A DNA stretch of 64,000 nucleotides from Oligoflexia bacterium (GTDB taxonomy: Bacteria > Bdellovibrionota > Bacteriovoracia > Bacteriovoracales > Bacteriovoracaceae). The notes beneath the pieces are model-generated. The model saw nothing but the letters and a program-made list of their open reading frames with translations. It ran no database searches and was not told the origin of the DNA. This document shows, piece by piece, positions 54,339 to 63,693 of this stretch (position 1 is its first letter; each line of letters begins with the position of its first letter). The DNA lies in assembly GCA_015231955.1 (NCBI GenBank), contig JADGAN010000026.1, forward strand, positions 1-64,000, written 5' to 3'. The translations under genes and the position numbers were made by a program.

Positions 54339-56053
54339 TAAGGTAAGGAGTTCGGCAGCAACAAGGATTTATAGGCCCTATAGATGTAATCACTAAGCTT
54401 AGGATCAACTTTTGCAATATCGGACATCATTTTTTTACCAGCAAGGACTTGCAGGATGCGCTCTTCATCTGTGAGATAAAGCGGACACAGTGGTGCTGAA
54501 TCGCTGATGAGAGCGGCACCAGCACGCGTTTTTTGGAGATTGGTAAAGGTAAGGGAGTGACCACCTTGTGGTTTATAAACCACCTTTTGTAAGCTTTTGG
54601 GAGATACAGAGGTATCAATAAAAAATTGGTAAGATTGAACCTCCTTGGTTGGATTCTCTTTGCCGATTTCAATGGTCACGGTACGGATAGATTTTTTATC
54701 GGTTTTAGCAGAAACCTTAATCTGATGATAGTTATCGGTGTAGTGTGAGAGCGGATCCATCGTAGTGTTGTCTTCAAACAGTAGAGCATACTCTTTGGGA
54801 AAGAGACTAAAGGCGAGATGGTTGCCGCTGTTACCATTTTCGATACGGAAGTTAATTCCCTTTGATGCATTAAAAGGGTCGATAAAAAAGAAGAGTTTTG
54901 CTCCCGCACTTTTGTGATCGCCCTTTTTGCTTTTACTCTCATAAGTTCCAAGAATGGAGTAGTCTTTGATGGAAGAGGATGATTCGTTGCTATTTGCAGG
55001 AAGAATCGTGTTGGTGATCAGTGACGATAGGGTGGCGTCCAATTCTGCTAAAGTTGTCTCTTGTTCTGCGAAAAGCTGAGTGCACTGCTGTTGATCCTTC
55101 TCCATTTGGAATTGGCAATCGGTGATTTCATTGTTGTGAGCGTAGATTGTGGCCCTCTGTTTATTTTGAGCATCCGTAAAGAACTCTTCACTGGCGATAA
55201 TCTTTTCCTGCATCTCCTCTATTGCTTGCTTGCTTTGCTTGCGGTAAGCCTCCAGTTTCTCTTGTTCTAAGCGAATTTCGCCACCAAGCTCTGCTTCTGA
55301 AGTGGCCAACTCTTGATCTCTTGCTGTTTGCAGAGCGAGCATACCTGCATTATGGGCCATAAGTGCTGTTTGCAGCTTTCTATCCTTTTCCATTACCAGC
55401 GCTGTTCTACTTGCGTAGAGTGTGCCAATCTTGGTGTTTAGTTCCTTGATTTTGCCAGCACTAAAGAGTTTCGCAAAGAGAGTTTGCTTTTGCGATAACT
55501 CTTGGGACAAGGCGAAGATCTGCTCATTCAATTGCTCGATCGACTCCTGCTCTTGTTGTAGCAGTAGGGTTAAATGGGAGGGAAAGGCGGTTTGTAGTTT
55601 GTTAAGTTTTGATTCGGACTCTTTGCTAATCTCTTGAAGGCGTGCTTCTTTCTGATCCAAGAGCTGCCGGTAGTTTCTTAGCATTTGACTCTCAATCGCC
55701 ACACACTCTGCTTCTTTATTGGTGATGAGAAGAAATTGCTGGTGAAGACTCTCTTTATGCTCTTGTAGCATAGTAGAGAGCTCTTGCTGGCAGGAGGATA
55801 TTTGTAAGGAGATATGTGCCATTTTCCGCCTTTGCTCTTTTATATCATCTTGAAGATTTTGAAAACTCTCCTGGTTTTTGTGGCGAGTGTTCGTCAGCTT
55901 TTCAAACACACTTTTGATCTCTTGAATTTTTTGTATCCGCTCTGCTTCGGCATCTTTTGCCTGCGGGGAGGCCATGCTCAAAGTGGAGAGAGTGAGCATA
56001 AGCAGCAGAAGAGTGGTCGTTTTACAGTAAAGAAAAAGAGTTAAATCGCGCAT
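54335..56053 (-). CDS. Exported coiled-coil protein with C-terminal beta domain
   Basis: GAGG lies eight bases before the ATG at 56053. A signal peptide (about 1-28) leads a long coiled coil (about 35-345) rich in Glu, Gln and Leu with regular heptads (LLDQKEARLQEISKESESKL, EQESIEQLNEQIFALSQEL). After a Ser-rich break comes a strand-rich domain of about 190 residues (YSILGTYESKSK, KLFFFIDPFN, HLAFSLFPKEYALLF, VTIEIGKEN). I do not recognise it. The design suggests a periplasmic or surface spacer carrying a small binding domain. Confidence 0.6.
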   Translation of the reverse strand: MRDLTLFLYCKTTTLLLLMLTLSTLSMASPQAKDAEAERIQKIQEIKSVFEKLTNTRHKNQESFQNLQDDIKEQRRKMAHISLQISSCQQELSTMLQEHKESLHQQFLLITNKEAECVAIESQMLRNYRQLLDQKEARLQEISKESESKLNKLQTAFPSHLTLLLQQEQESIEQLNEQIFALSQELSQKQTLFAKLFSAGKIKELNTKIGTLYASRTALVMEKDRKLQTALMAHNAGMLALQTARDQELATSEAELGGEIRLEQEKLEAYRKQSKQAIEEMQEKIIASEEFFTDAQNKQRATIYAHNNEITDCQFQMEKDQQQCTQLFAEQETTLAELDATLSSLITNTILPANSNESSSSIKDYSILGTYESKSKKGDHKSAGAKLFFFIDPFNASKGINFRIENGNSGNHLAFSLFPKEYALLFEDNTTMDPLSHYTDNYHQIKVSAKTDKKSIRTVTIEIGKENPTKEVQSYQFFIDTSVSPKSLQKVVYKPQGGHSLTFTNLQKTRAGAALISDSAPLCPLYLTDEERILQVLAGKKMMSDIAKVDPKLSDYIYRAYKSLLLPNSLPY

Positions 56054-56251
56054 GGAGCTTTCCTCGTTGTTGTGTTTGTATTGTGATCTCTCTTGATGAT
56101 TGTATCCTGGCCCTCAAACTGTTTAGGCAACACTATTTTCCACTCGAGCACAACTCCTTGAAATTGATCCATTCAAAACAAATTTTTTTGATAACTAATA
56201 AAAGAGGAGTGCCTCATTTTTAGAGCATTTATTTAGGGTACAAGAGAGTGG

Positions 56252-56590
56252 TTAGCAAAAGAACAGATGCAACAGCATTTTAAAGAGGCCGACCGGCCTT
56301 GCGCTGGTATCTTGTTTGAAAATCCAAGGAGCGTTGCTCTCGACACGTTCGGGGAGTGGTGCTTCAGAAAACTCATTGCTCCTGCTTTTACTTTCGACTG
56401 TGACTTCAAGTTTTGATTGTGCTTCGATTGCGGCCTTGTGCGCCTGCAGAGTAAAGCCAGGTCCTTCTGTTTTAGGCGATTCCCAGGGACGCAGCAGTGT
56501 GCCTGTTGCATTTTCGTTAGAGTTGTAGTCACTTTCTAAACGTAGGGGTGCAATCTTTTTAAACTTTAAATCTTTTAGGCCTAAGGCCAT
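56252..56590 (-). CDS. Small protein coupled to the ParA-like gene
   Basis: This 112-residue protein has an ATG that lies inside the last codons of the ParA-like gene, a classic sign of coupled translation. It begins MALGLKDLKFKKIAPLRLES and is polar and probably partly disordered, with a short hydrophobic end (VGLFKMLLHLFFC). No ParB or HTH motif is present. Small partners downstream of ParA-like ATPases often act as adaptor or stimulator; that role is inferred from position only. Confidence 0.55.
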   Translation of the reverse strand: MALGLKDLKFKKIAPLRLESDYNSNENATGTLLRPWESPKTEGPGFTLQAHKAAIEAQSKLEVTVESKSRSNEFSEAPLPERVESNAPWIFKQDTSARPVGLFKMLLHLFFC

Positions 56591-57687
56591 GGAGACTCTC
56601 CTATCACCTCAGTTCCAGGAATCGGTGGGCAGTAGTTGTTGGCGATTTCCAATTCACGTTTGCTATTCATATGGGTGCGAATGCGATCTCCAAGCTCGTA
56701 CAAGAGGTCACGCATCTCAATGGCAATATCTTTGGTGGGGGTGTGCTCGACTAAGGAAATTTTTAAGGCCTGTGCCTCTTCGCCATGAACACTCTCCTTT
56801 ATCCCATTTTCCACACAACCCAAAATATTGGAGGTGTACCAGCCCTTGATCTCCATGCTGAGTTTTTTCCCAATAGCATAGCGGGTAGGAATAAAGATCG
56901 GCATAAAATCGAGTTTCATCTCATTTTTAAATTGATTTAAAAAGTGACGAAAGACTCGGAAGTTTCTAAAGTTATTAATCTTGCACTCTAAGGGAGAGAG
57001 TAGAATGTCACTGGCGACCAAGGCGTTAGTGATCAAGCGGTTCCAGTTGGGAGAGCAATCCATGATAATTACATCAAACTCATCTTTTAAGGGGGCCACC
57101 ACCTTTTCTAAAAGCCAATACTCACGGCGATTGATGTTACTTAACGACTCATTTAAGGCCGCAAGTTCTGGTGTCTCTGGAATGTAAAAGAGCGTAGGTA
57201 GTGCAGTGGGGTAGATGATCTCATTTAAAGCAGAGGTGCGATTAAAGATATCCGCAAGGCCTTTGGTCTCATTGATTTTGGCCATGATGGTGTTGATATC
57301 TTCTTCATCCTCCAGCTCTTGGTTGTGTCCTAAGGCAGTGGTGATATCCCCTTGCATATCAAGTCCAATCACCAGCGTCTTCATACCATGGAGTGCGATG
57401 GAGCGAGCAAAATTCAAGGTGAGCGTAGTTTTAAGCACACCACCTTTGGTGGTAAAAACAGAGATTGCAACCGGAGTGGAAAATTTTTTAAGTCTCCCGT
57501 AGCGTTCACCAATGTAGGGCAGGGCCGCAAGTGGCCAGCCTCGTACCAAACTCGCCCCTTGGCGATAGCGTTGACTAGGAGGAAAGGCGTACTCCTTTTC
57601 TGCTAGTAGCAGCTCCTCCTCACTAAGCTCTTCATTAAAAATCTTAGAGATCTTTGCTGAACTAAAATACTCTTGCTGTCCTGCCAC
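56581..57687 (-). CDS. ParA/MinD-family ATPase
   Basis: The start is GTG 57687 with AAGGATC upstream. An N-terminal extension of about 75 residues with a Tyr- and Arg-rich stretch (FPPSQRYRQGASLVRGW) precedes the ATPase: deviant Walker A FTTKGGVLKTTLTLNFARS, switch I VIGLDMQGDITTALG, Walker B FDVIIMDCSPNWNRL and the C-terminal helices with FMPIFIPTRY. The extension is typical of plasmid or chromosome ParA types that bind DNA or a partner through the N-terminus. No ParB gene is next to it; instead a 112-residue protein overlaps its end. It probably positions a cargo (DNA, cluster or protein complex) on the nucleoid. Confidence 0.88.
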   Translation of the reverse strand: MAGQQEYFSSAKISKIFNEELSEEELLLAEKEYAFPPSQRYRQGASLVRGWPLAALPYIGERYGRLKKFSTPVAISVFTTKGGVLKTTLTLNFARSIALHGMKTLVIGLDMQGDITTALGHNQELEDEEDINTIMAKINETKGLADIFNRTSALNEIIYPTALPTLFYIPETPELAALNESLSNINRREYWLLEKVVAPLKDEFDVIIMDCSPNWNRLITNALVASDILLSPLECKINNFRNFRVFRHFLNQFKNEMKLDFMPIFIPTRYAIGKKLSMEIKGWYTSNILGCVENGIKESVHGEEAQALKISLVEHTPTKDIAIEMRDLLYELGDRIRTHMNSKRELEIANNYCPPIPGTEVIGESPWP

Positions 57688-57783
57688 AAGCGATCCTTTT
57701 CAAAAAGAATTACTTTTTAAATTGTAATGGGTGCTGAATGAAAAGTTAATGAAAAGTTAAGGAAAAATTTTAAGCTGGTAGGG

Positions 57784-58596
57784 TTACTTCTCTAGTGCTT
57801 TTACTGCTTTTATAAACTCAGGATGCGGATCTTTGATGGGTTTTTCTTGTGCCCGCTTCTCTAAACTTTTTAAAAATTTGAAGGGCCAATCTCTTTGTAC
57901 AAAATTCACCACCCACGTAGGGATCATGCCTTTTGGATCAAAGTGTGCATCAAGATCGACATAAGTGGTATCTTCACTTAAAGGAAAAAAGATCAAGTGA
58001 GAGGAGTGAAGTACTCCGCGAATTTTGTCAGTATAGACTGGGGCCTCTGGCATCTCCACCGATTTACTGACGATATTGATGAACTTGGTATTCTTATCCA
58101 AACTTTGATCGATAGTAAGCACTGTACGCATGACAGTGTCTCTATCGGTTACTGGCCAAGGGAGGCGATTGTGGTTGTAGGTGATGCCATCAGCATGGTT
58201 TTGTAATTTTAATAACTTCTTGGAGACAAGATTTGGTGTCCACTCTTTGGAACTCTCCACCTCTCGAATCGCAGTCAGTAAAGAGTAGACGGATGCTTTT
58301 AAAACTCCAATCCCGCGAAAGGCCATAGGTGACTCATCACCGTGGTTGCTTTCAAAAACGTAGATGCCATCCTTCGAGTAGATCTGTTGCCAACTTTTTT
58401 TTATATCCTTTAGGTAGTCGTACTTAAAGGGGAGCTCCTCCTCTGCACTGGCCTCTTTTGCTGCAAGAAAGACTGCAGGGTTTAGCTCCTCATCTGGAAT
58501 GGAGGATGAGGCGGCCTTGAGTACAAACTCTGAAGGGAAAAAGAAAAAGGAGAGGGTAAAAGTGGAAATTGCCACTAAGACACGTCCGAAAAACAT
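57784..58596 (-). CDS. Exported START-domain protein
   Basis: A signal peptide (about 1-29) leads a START-type (SRPBCC) fold of about 210 residues: SWQQIYSKDGIYVFESN, FRGIGVLKASVYSLLTAIRE, RLPWPVTDRDTVMRTVLTID, TYVDLDAHFDPKGMIPTWVVN and the long C-terminal helix VQRDWPFKFLKSLEKR. PWPVTDRD is typical of the family. Such proteins bind lipids or other hydrophobic ligands in a cavity. Bacterial START proteins exported to the periplasm are rare but known in this phylum. The ligand is unknown. Confidence 0.8.
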   Translation of the reverse strand: MFFGRVLVAISTFTLSFFFFPSEFVLKAASSSIPDEELNPAVFLAAKEASAEEELPFKYDYLKDIKKSWQQIYSKDGIYVFESNHGDESPMAFRGIGVLKASVYSLLTAIREVESSKEWTPNLVSKKLLKLQNHADGITYNHNRLPWPVTDRDTVMRTVLTIDQSLDKNTKFINIVSKSVEMPEAPVYTDKIRGVLHSSHLIFFPLSEDTTYVDLDAHFDPKGMIPTWVVNFVQRDWPFKFLKSLEKRAQEKPIKDPHPEFIKAVKALEK

Positions 58597-58690
58597 AGAA
58601 AAAAACTCCTATATGCTATTGTTATTGACGGTACCCCTTTCGGAGTAACCTAAAAAAAATGAAGGGTAAAATCTTAGATAGCAAAAATTT

Positions 58691-58720
58691 TTAAGCTTTC
58701 TCAAGCTTTCTTGAGCTTTC
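58691..58720. repeat. Three tandem TYRAGCTTTC units at the 3' end of gcvP
   Basis: TTAAGCTTTC, TCAAGCTTTC and TTGAGCTTTC follow each other directly. CTCAAG-CTTT-CTTGAG inside them forms a hairpin. On the minus strand it is followed by an A/T-run, so it could end the gcvP transcript. An 11-base copy (AAGCTTTCTCA) lies upstream of gcvP at 61819-61829. Confidence 0.6.
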
Positions 58721-61700
58721 TAAGCAAGGCCATTTTTGTGGGATGCAATCACCTCTTTACAGATCTCACCGACACTCATCTGGTGCAGTTTATCTGGTCT
58801 GATTCGGTCAGGCAATACAGGAATTGGCCAAGTGATCTTTTCAGAGAGCATTAAATTTTTATTGGCAGAAACCTCATCAATTTTACCTACTGGAGTAAAG
58901 TGAGGTACTGACTGTAACACTTCTGGCGTCTCATTAATCAGCAAGTAGATCGCCTTCACAATATCCACAAAACGATCAAGCTCTGCTTTTGTAAAACTCT
59001 CAGTAGGCTCGACCATTAACCCAGAGGGTTCTGGAAAGGCAACCGTTGGTGCGTGCACTCCAAAATCCAAAAAGAGTTTTCCTACTCTTGCTATGACTTC
59101 AGGTCTACTGTTGAGTCCCGCCACACTCTTTTCAACGCGCTCAAAATTAACTCCTGGCAAGGTAAGAATAAACTCATGCATCCGTGGAGAGCTCTCTGCG
59201 CCTACAGGTAGTGTCGGATAGATTTTTGAGAGGTGGTGCTGCAAGTAGCGTGAGGAGGCCACTGCTACCGCCGACATTTTGCGAATTCCTTCCCATCCCA
59301 AGGCACGTAGGTAAGCGTAGCAGCGTACTTTGTGCAAAAAGTTTCCAAAGTGACGATGCAAGGATCCTATGGATTTAGGAGCACGATACGTTTTGTAGAA
59401 TTCACCCTCTTTTTTTACCTGCACACCTGGTAGGTAGGGGAGCAGGCGCTCACTGACTGCTACAATAGCGTCACCAGGACCGCCACCACCATGGGAGATG
59501 GACCACGTTTTATGAAGATTATTATGAACAGCATCAACACCCAGCTTCGCAAGGTTCATGCGGCCAGCAATGGCATTCATATTAGCACCATCCATATAGA
59601 CAAGCCCACCCACGTTGTGAATGAGAGAGGCCATCTCTTGAAACTCCACTTCAAAAATACCAAAGGTATTAGGGTTGGTGACCATCACCCCTGCAATACG
59701 ACTGCCATGGGTATTAATCGTTTGTCGCAGCTCTTCAAAATCGATCATCCCTTTGGAGTTGGCACTAATCTCTAAAATCTCATACCCGGCAGCGTTAGCA
59801 GTGGCCGGATTGGTTCCATGAGCGGAGTGAGGAATTAAAATGATCTTGCGTGTGTCGCCCTCACCGTGATCACGATGGTAGGCCTGGAAAAGTTTTAATC
59901 CTGTGAACTCACCGTGAGCACCAGCAACTGGTTGTGTTGTTACCCCTTGCAGCCCTGTAATCGCCTTAAAGAGCTCTTGGGTTTCATAAAGAATTGCTAG
60001 CGTTCCTTGCAGATCGGCCTCTGGTGCTTGGGGATGTGTTTGGGTGAAGCTGGCAAGCGAAGCAAGATAGTCGTTGACATAGGGGTTGTACTTCATCGTA
60101 CAAGAACCTAAGGCATAGATTTGGTCATCAGGACTTACGTTTTGATCACTTAATTTTTTGTAGTAAGCGTGAAGCTCCGTTGTGGCAATTTTAGGAATGC
60201 CAATAGTCTCACTTTTTGCTCTCAAAAGCTGTGAAGGAATCTCTAACACACTTTTTTCTTGGTAAGTGGCGGGAGTACGTGGAAACTCCTTCTCGAAAAA
60301 GTTTAAAAGTTTTTGCAAGTCACTATCACTATGGTGATCAAAAAAGGAGAGCAGCAGCAGATTTCTTCCTCCGGGGGAGCGGGAGGAGACATCCACCCCA
60401 AGGTGCAGGTCATATTGAGTACGTGCCTTTTCTAAGAGAGCAGCAACACTTCCTACAATTTCAATGGTAAACTCATTAAAAAAGGGAGTGGAGGCAAAGG
60501 CCAGCGAAACCCCTTTAAACTCGCCCACCAAAATCCTCTGGGCCACGGTCAGTGCTAGTGAGCGTGCGCGAGCAATACTTTCACTCATGCCCTCGTCACC
60601 GCGGTTTAAGAGTGCAGCACCGACAAGTGTTCCCATAAAGGCCTGGTTGGAACAGATGTTGGAGGTGGCCTTCTCACGGCGAATATGTTGCTCCCTAGTT
60701 GCCAGCACCAGTGTCTTACAGGATCGCCCTTTGGAATCGACGGCACTACCAACGTAGCGGCCAGGAGTGGAGCGAATATCCATACGATTGTTTTGGTTGT
60801 AGCGAATACCAAAGATACCTAGACCAGGTCCACCAGAGGAGGGAGCAAGCGCCAAATGTTGTCCTTCACCAACAATCATGGTAACGCCCTCTTTTGCACT
60901 CCCATAGAGTGAAGGGGCCTTTAATCCCCCTTGCGCCAGCAGCATCGGATCGATCACTGCAATAGAGGCAAGCTTTTCTGCTTTAGCAAGATCTGTAAGC
61001 GCATCCCCATCTTCAAGGTTTCCAAGAGAGTTTACTTGCGGAAAGACCAGTGCACAGAGCACAGCAGTGGCGTCAGCCGCTTTAATCGCCGCAATTTTTT
61101 CTCGAATCGATTCAACGCTGGTGGTTCCGCTGCGCGCATCGACCTCTACAAAGTGTAAGCTTAAATCGGTCTCTTTTGCTGCTGTTAAGAGCACCTCTTT
61201 GTCGCCAGGATAAATCGAGTTACACAAAACTGCATGGGTACCTTTTTTTAATTTTTTTGCGGCCACCAGCGCTTCCATGATGGCGGTCGAACGATCATAC
61301 AAAGAGGCGTTGATCGCCTCAAATCCCGTCAGCATCGACAAGAGCGAAGAGTAGATCCAAAGCGATTGCAGTGTGCCTTGGCCACGCTCTGGTTGATAAG
61401 GGGTATAGGCCGTAGTCAGCCCCCTTAAATTGCAAACGAGCGGCACAATCTCTGGCACGCGATACTGTTTTAATCCATCACCAATAAAAGAGGTGCGGAT
61501 GGTATTTTTACTGGCGATACTCTTTACATGTTCAATCAGTTCATCGTAAGCAAGCGCCGAGCCCACTTTACTTTGGGCCGCGCGATTTTCTTCATCATCA
61601 AACTTTACTTTCTCCGAGATATGGGAGAAGAGATCATCAAGAGAAGCAGATCCAATGGTTTTAAGAACTGACGCAAGATCTTGGTCACTGATAGGCATAT

Positions 61701-61791
61701 AGGACGGGGCCAACTCTCTTTTTAATTTGCTAGGGTCATAAGGTAGATCGCGGGTTTTAGGTGTACTAGTAGAACGATGAAATGTATTCAT
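58720..61791 (-). CDS. gcvP: Glycine dehydrogenase (decarboxylating), single-chain P-protein
   Basis: This 1023-residue PLP enzyme of the glycine cleavage system decarboxylates glycine and passes the aminomethyl group to the H-protein. The N-terminal half carries TSFIGDGLKQYRVPEI, TAYTPYQPERGQGTLQSLW and GEGQHLALAPSSGGPGLGIFG. The C-terminal half has LGSCTMKYNP, HGTNPATANAAGYEI, YMDGANMNAIAG and the PLP lysine in NNLHKTWSISHGGGGPGD (Lys761). Both halves are fused in one chain as in Escherichia coli; other bacteria use GcvPA and GcvPB. The ATG has AAGGGAG upstream. No gcvT or gcvH is next to it and no glycine riboswitch is visible in the short leader. Confidence 0.95.
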   Translation of the reverse strand: MNTFHRSTSTPKTRDLPYDPSKLKRELAPSYMPISDQDLASVLKTIGSASLDDLFSHISEKVKFDDEENRAAQSKVGSALAYDELIEHVKSIASKNTIRTSFIGDGLKQYRVPEIVPLVCNLRGLTTAYTPYQPERGQGTLQSLWIYSSLLSMLTGFEAINASLYDRSTAIMEALVAAKKLKKGTHAVLCNSIYPGDKEVLLTAAKETDLSLHFVEVDARSGTTSVESIREKIAAIKAADATAVLCALVFPQVNSLGNLEDGDALTDLAKAEKLASIAVIDPMLLAQGGLKAPSLYGSAKEGVTMIVGEGQHLALAPSSGGPGLGIFGIRYNQNNRMDIRSTPGRYVGSAVDSKGRSCKTLVLATREQHIRREKATSNICSNQAFMGTLVGAALLNRGDEGMSESIARARSLALTVAQRILVGEFKGVSLAFASTPFFNEFTIEIVGSVAALLEKARTQYDLHLGVDVSSRSPGGRNLLLLSFFDHHSDSDLQKLLNFFEKEFPRTPATYQEKSVLEIPSQLLRAKSETIGIPKIATTELHAYYKKLSDQNVSPDDQIYALGSCTMKYNPYVNDYLASLASFTQTHPQAPEADLQGTLAILYETQELFKAITGLQGVTTQPVAGAHGEFTGLKLFQAYHRDHGEGDTRKIILIPHSAHGTNPATANAAGYEILEISANSKGMIDFEELRQTINTHGSRIAGVMVTNPNTFGIFEVEFQEMASLIHNVGGLVYMDGANMNAIAGRMNLAKLGVDAVHNNLHKTWSISHGGGGPGDAIVAVSERLLPYLPGVQVKKEGEFYKTYRAPKSIGSLHRHFGNFLHKVRCYAYLRALGWEGIRKMSAVAVASSRYLQHHLSKIYPTLPVGAESSPRMHEFILTLPGVNFERVEKSVAGLNSRPEVIARVGKLFLDFGVHAPTVAFPEPSGLMVEPTESFTKAELDRFVDIVKAIYLLINETPEVLQSVPHFTPVGKIDEVSANKNLMLSEKITWPIPVLPDRIRPDKLHQMSVGEICKEVIASHKNGLA

Positions 61792-61848
61792 TATTATTAC
61801 TCCCTTAAAAAATCATTAAAGCTTTCTCACAAACACTAAACAGGAAAG

Positions 61849-61870
61849 AGTAAACTGTAAATAGTTTACT
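61849..61870. promoter_or_regulatory. Inverted repeat between gcvP and rsmJ
   Basis: AGTAAACT-GTAAAT-AGTTTACT has two exact 8-base arms and lies in the 99-base region between the divergent starts. It is a candidate operator. Confidence 0.5.
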
Positions 61871-61890
61871 GTTGTATGGGCGGAACTGTA

Positions 61891-62649
61891 ATGAGCGAAG
61901 AGACCTGCGAAAATTTTTTTCTTGTGGCATCAGAGGAGGATTTGCGCTTAAAACTTTTTTGGAATGAAAAGATTGCTAAAGCAGAGGGATGGCAAAACTT
62001 TAAAGCAATCGATATTGATTTATATCAGATCTGGAGAGAATGGGAATCAGAAAGCTTCCGTCGAGCGGGTGATCCCCTCTGGAGGGCGCTTGGTTTCAAA
62101 GGGCGTCCTGGAGAGATTAAAGCGCATGATAGGCCTCCGATTATCTTTGATGCTACCGCAGGATTTGGTATTGACTCCCTTCGCTTGCTCTTTTACGGAG
62201 GCGAGGTTTACAGTTTTGAACGTAGTCAATTACTGCTAAAACTTTTGGCCAGTGGCAGAGGCGAGTTGCTTGCAAAACTTCCACCAGAGGTTTCTCAAAA
62301 ACTCTCTTGGCGTTTGATTGCAGGGGACGCTTGCAACAACCCCACTGCGCTTCCAAGGCCCGAGATCATCTACCTCGATCCTATGTACCCACCACGCGTG
62401 CGTGAGAAGGGAGCGCAAAGTAAAGAGATGCGAGTATTGCAAAGAATGGTAGGAAAGGGGAGCGAAGAGGAGGATCAGCGCCTCTTTGCCTGGGCCAAAG
62501 CGCTCTCGCCCAAGCGAATTATTGTCAAAAGGCCCTTTTACGCTAATCCTTTCGCCAAAAATCCCCTGGCATCAATCAAAGGAAAACTCCTGCGCTTTGA
62601 GGTCTACAGCTACTCTTCGTTGGAACCTGAAAAGTTTTCACTCAAGTGA
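61891..62649 (+). CDS. rsmJ: 16S rRNA m2G1516 methyltransferase RsmJ
   Basis: I chose the ATG at 61891 (GGCGGAA upstream) over the ATG at 61876, which lacks a site. The protein (252 residues) matches the RsmJ/YhiQ family: FDATAGFGIDSLRLLFYGGEVYSFER for AdoMet binding, AGDACN, and YLDPMYPPR as catalytic loop, followed by KEMRVLQRMVG and ALSPKRIIVKRPFYA. It methylates G1516 of 16S rRNA at N2. The motif is DPMYPP where Escherichia coli has DPMFPH; length and order agree with the family. Confidence 0.88.
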   Translation: MSEETCENFFLVASEEDLRLKLFWNEKIAKAEGWQNFKAIDIDLYQIWREWESESFRRAGDPLWRALGFKGRPGEIKAHDRPPIIFDATAGFGIDSLRLLFYGGEVYSFERSQLLLKLLASGRGELLAKLPPEVSQKLSWRLIAGDACNNPTALPRPEIIYLDPMYPPRVREKGAQSKEMRVLQRMVGKGSEEEDQRLFAWAKALSPKRIIVKRPFYANPFAKNPLASIKGKLLRFEVYSYSSLEPEKFSLK

Positions 62650-62734
62650 TTTTTTGCTTTTGTTTTTTTTCCTTCTCGCCTAATATGCGGCAACATTTAA
62701 GCTCTCAAGCAAACTAGATAATGAAGGAGTCATT

Positions 62735-63613
62735 ATGCATTTAGGATTAAAAAGCTTCAAAAGATTTTCGTTACTACTTCTCATAAGCGCGCTTTTTTTG
62801 GCAAGTAACAGTGGGAGTGCAGTGGCATACAGTAGTAAGGCACCCAGTTTATCCCTCTTAGCAGAGGCAGATAGCACAAGAGTAGAGGAGAAACTCTACT
62901 CTGCCTCCACCCTCTACACACCCTACCTTTCAGTGGAGGTTAGTGATAAGTATACCGTTGGTAGTTTTGCAGAGATCACCCAGACTCGAGATAGCGCGCT
63001 CGTTGATGCCATATCCTTAAGATTTGATCATAAGATTTATAAAGGTTCCTTGCTCGATCTCTCTTCCAGCAGTCGTTTGAATGTTAGGCCTTCAGAAGCG
63101 GCCCATGAAAAGTCTGGCGAGAGTAAAAACTTAGAATTTCGTGGGTACGCCAACTTGCAAATAAGTGACAATTTTCTTTTGAAAAATGAGCTTCGCACCA
63201 AGTTTAGTGCCGCCTCTCGCAAGTATGAGAATGAGAAGTCACAGTGGTGGAGTGTGGATTACTACTTGACTCCAGTTTATAGCTTCAGCGATAAGGTGAG
63301 TGGCGAGGTGGAGTTTTTAGGAGAAAAGATTGAGAAACGTCAGAGTTCTTCAGTCGAGTTTTTGCAAATGGCACCAAAAAGCATCTATCACTATAATTCG
63401 CATTGGAGTTCGAGTGCCAAGCTTGAGAGTAAATTACTAGAGTCTCAGGATGAGAGCTTCTCATGGGCGCAAAAAAATCTCCGTTTAGAATTGGGTGGCA
63501 AGTATGTTCCTAGCAGCAGCTTTGATGTAGAGTTTTTAATCTCTTCGTCGCTGATCAAGAGTGTAAGTAAAAATTTTCTGCTAGAGTTAAATGTTAACCT
63601 TATAGCTTTTTAA
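62735..63613 (+). CDS. Exported beta-rich (probable outer-membrane) protein
   Basis: AAGGAG precedes the ATG at 62735. The signal peptide (about 1-31, FSLLLLISALFLASNSGSAVA) leads about 260 residues of alternating strands: TPYLSVEVSDKYTVGSFAEI, LEFRGYANLQISDNFLLKNELRTKF, WSVDYYLTPVYSFSDKVSGE and FLLELNVNLIAF at the end, with a terminal Phe as in outer-membrane barrels. No family is recognised. It lies 82 bases after rsmJ. The hydE-like gene follows with its own promoter. Confidence 0.6.
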   Translation: MHLGLKSFKRFSLLLLISALFLASNSGSAVAYSSKAPSLSLLAEADSTRVEEKLYSASTLYTPYLSVEVSDKYTVGSFAEITQTRDSALVDAISLRFDHKIYKGSLLDLSSSSRLNVRPSEAAHEKSGESKNLEFRGYANLQISDNFLLKNELRTKFSAASRKYENEKSQWWSVDYYLTPVYSFSDKVSGEVEFLGEKIEKRQSSSVEFLQMAPKSIYHYNSHWSSSAKLESKLLESQDESFSWAQKNLRLELGGKYVPSSSFDVEFLISSSLIKSVSKNFLLELNVNLIAF

Positions 63614-63658
63614 ATTTATTTTTTTTCATTTATGATATTACGACAAGCGCTCCTCCTC

Positions 63659-63687
63659 TTGTATGACAGGATGAAGAGCGCTATACT
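63659..63687 (+). promoter_or_regulatory. Promoter of a probably leaderless hydE-like mRNA
   Basis: TTGTAT (63659-63664), exactly 17 bases, then TATACT (63682-63687). The ATG follows after six bases and no ribosome site is present, so transcription would begin at or next to the start codon. Confidence 0.5.
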
Positions 63688-63693
63688 TTCCCC

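Noticed and set aside
56205-56222. GAGG-AGTG-CCTC followed by ATTTTT as a terminator
   Set aside because: The stem has only four base pairs and no plus-strand gene ends nearby.
58597-58719. Glycine riboswitch or other RNA near gcvP
   Set aside because: This region is downstream of gcvP. The true leader (61792-61890) is too short and lacks the paired aptamer cores.
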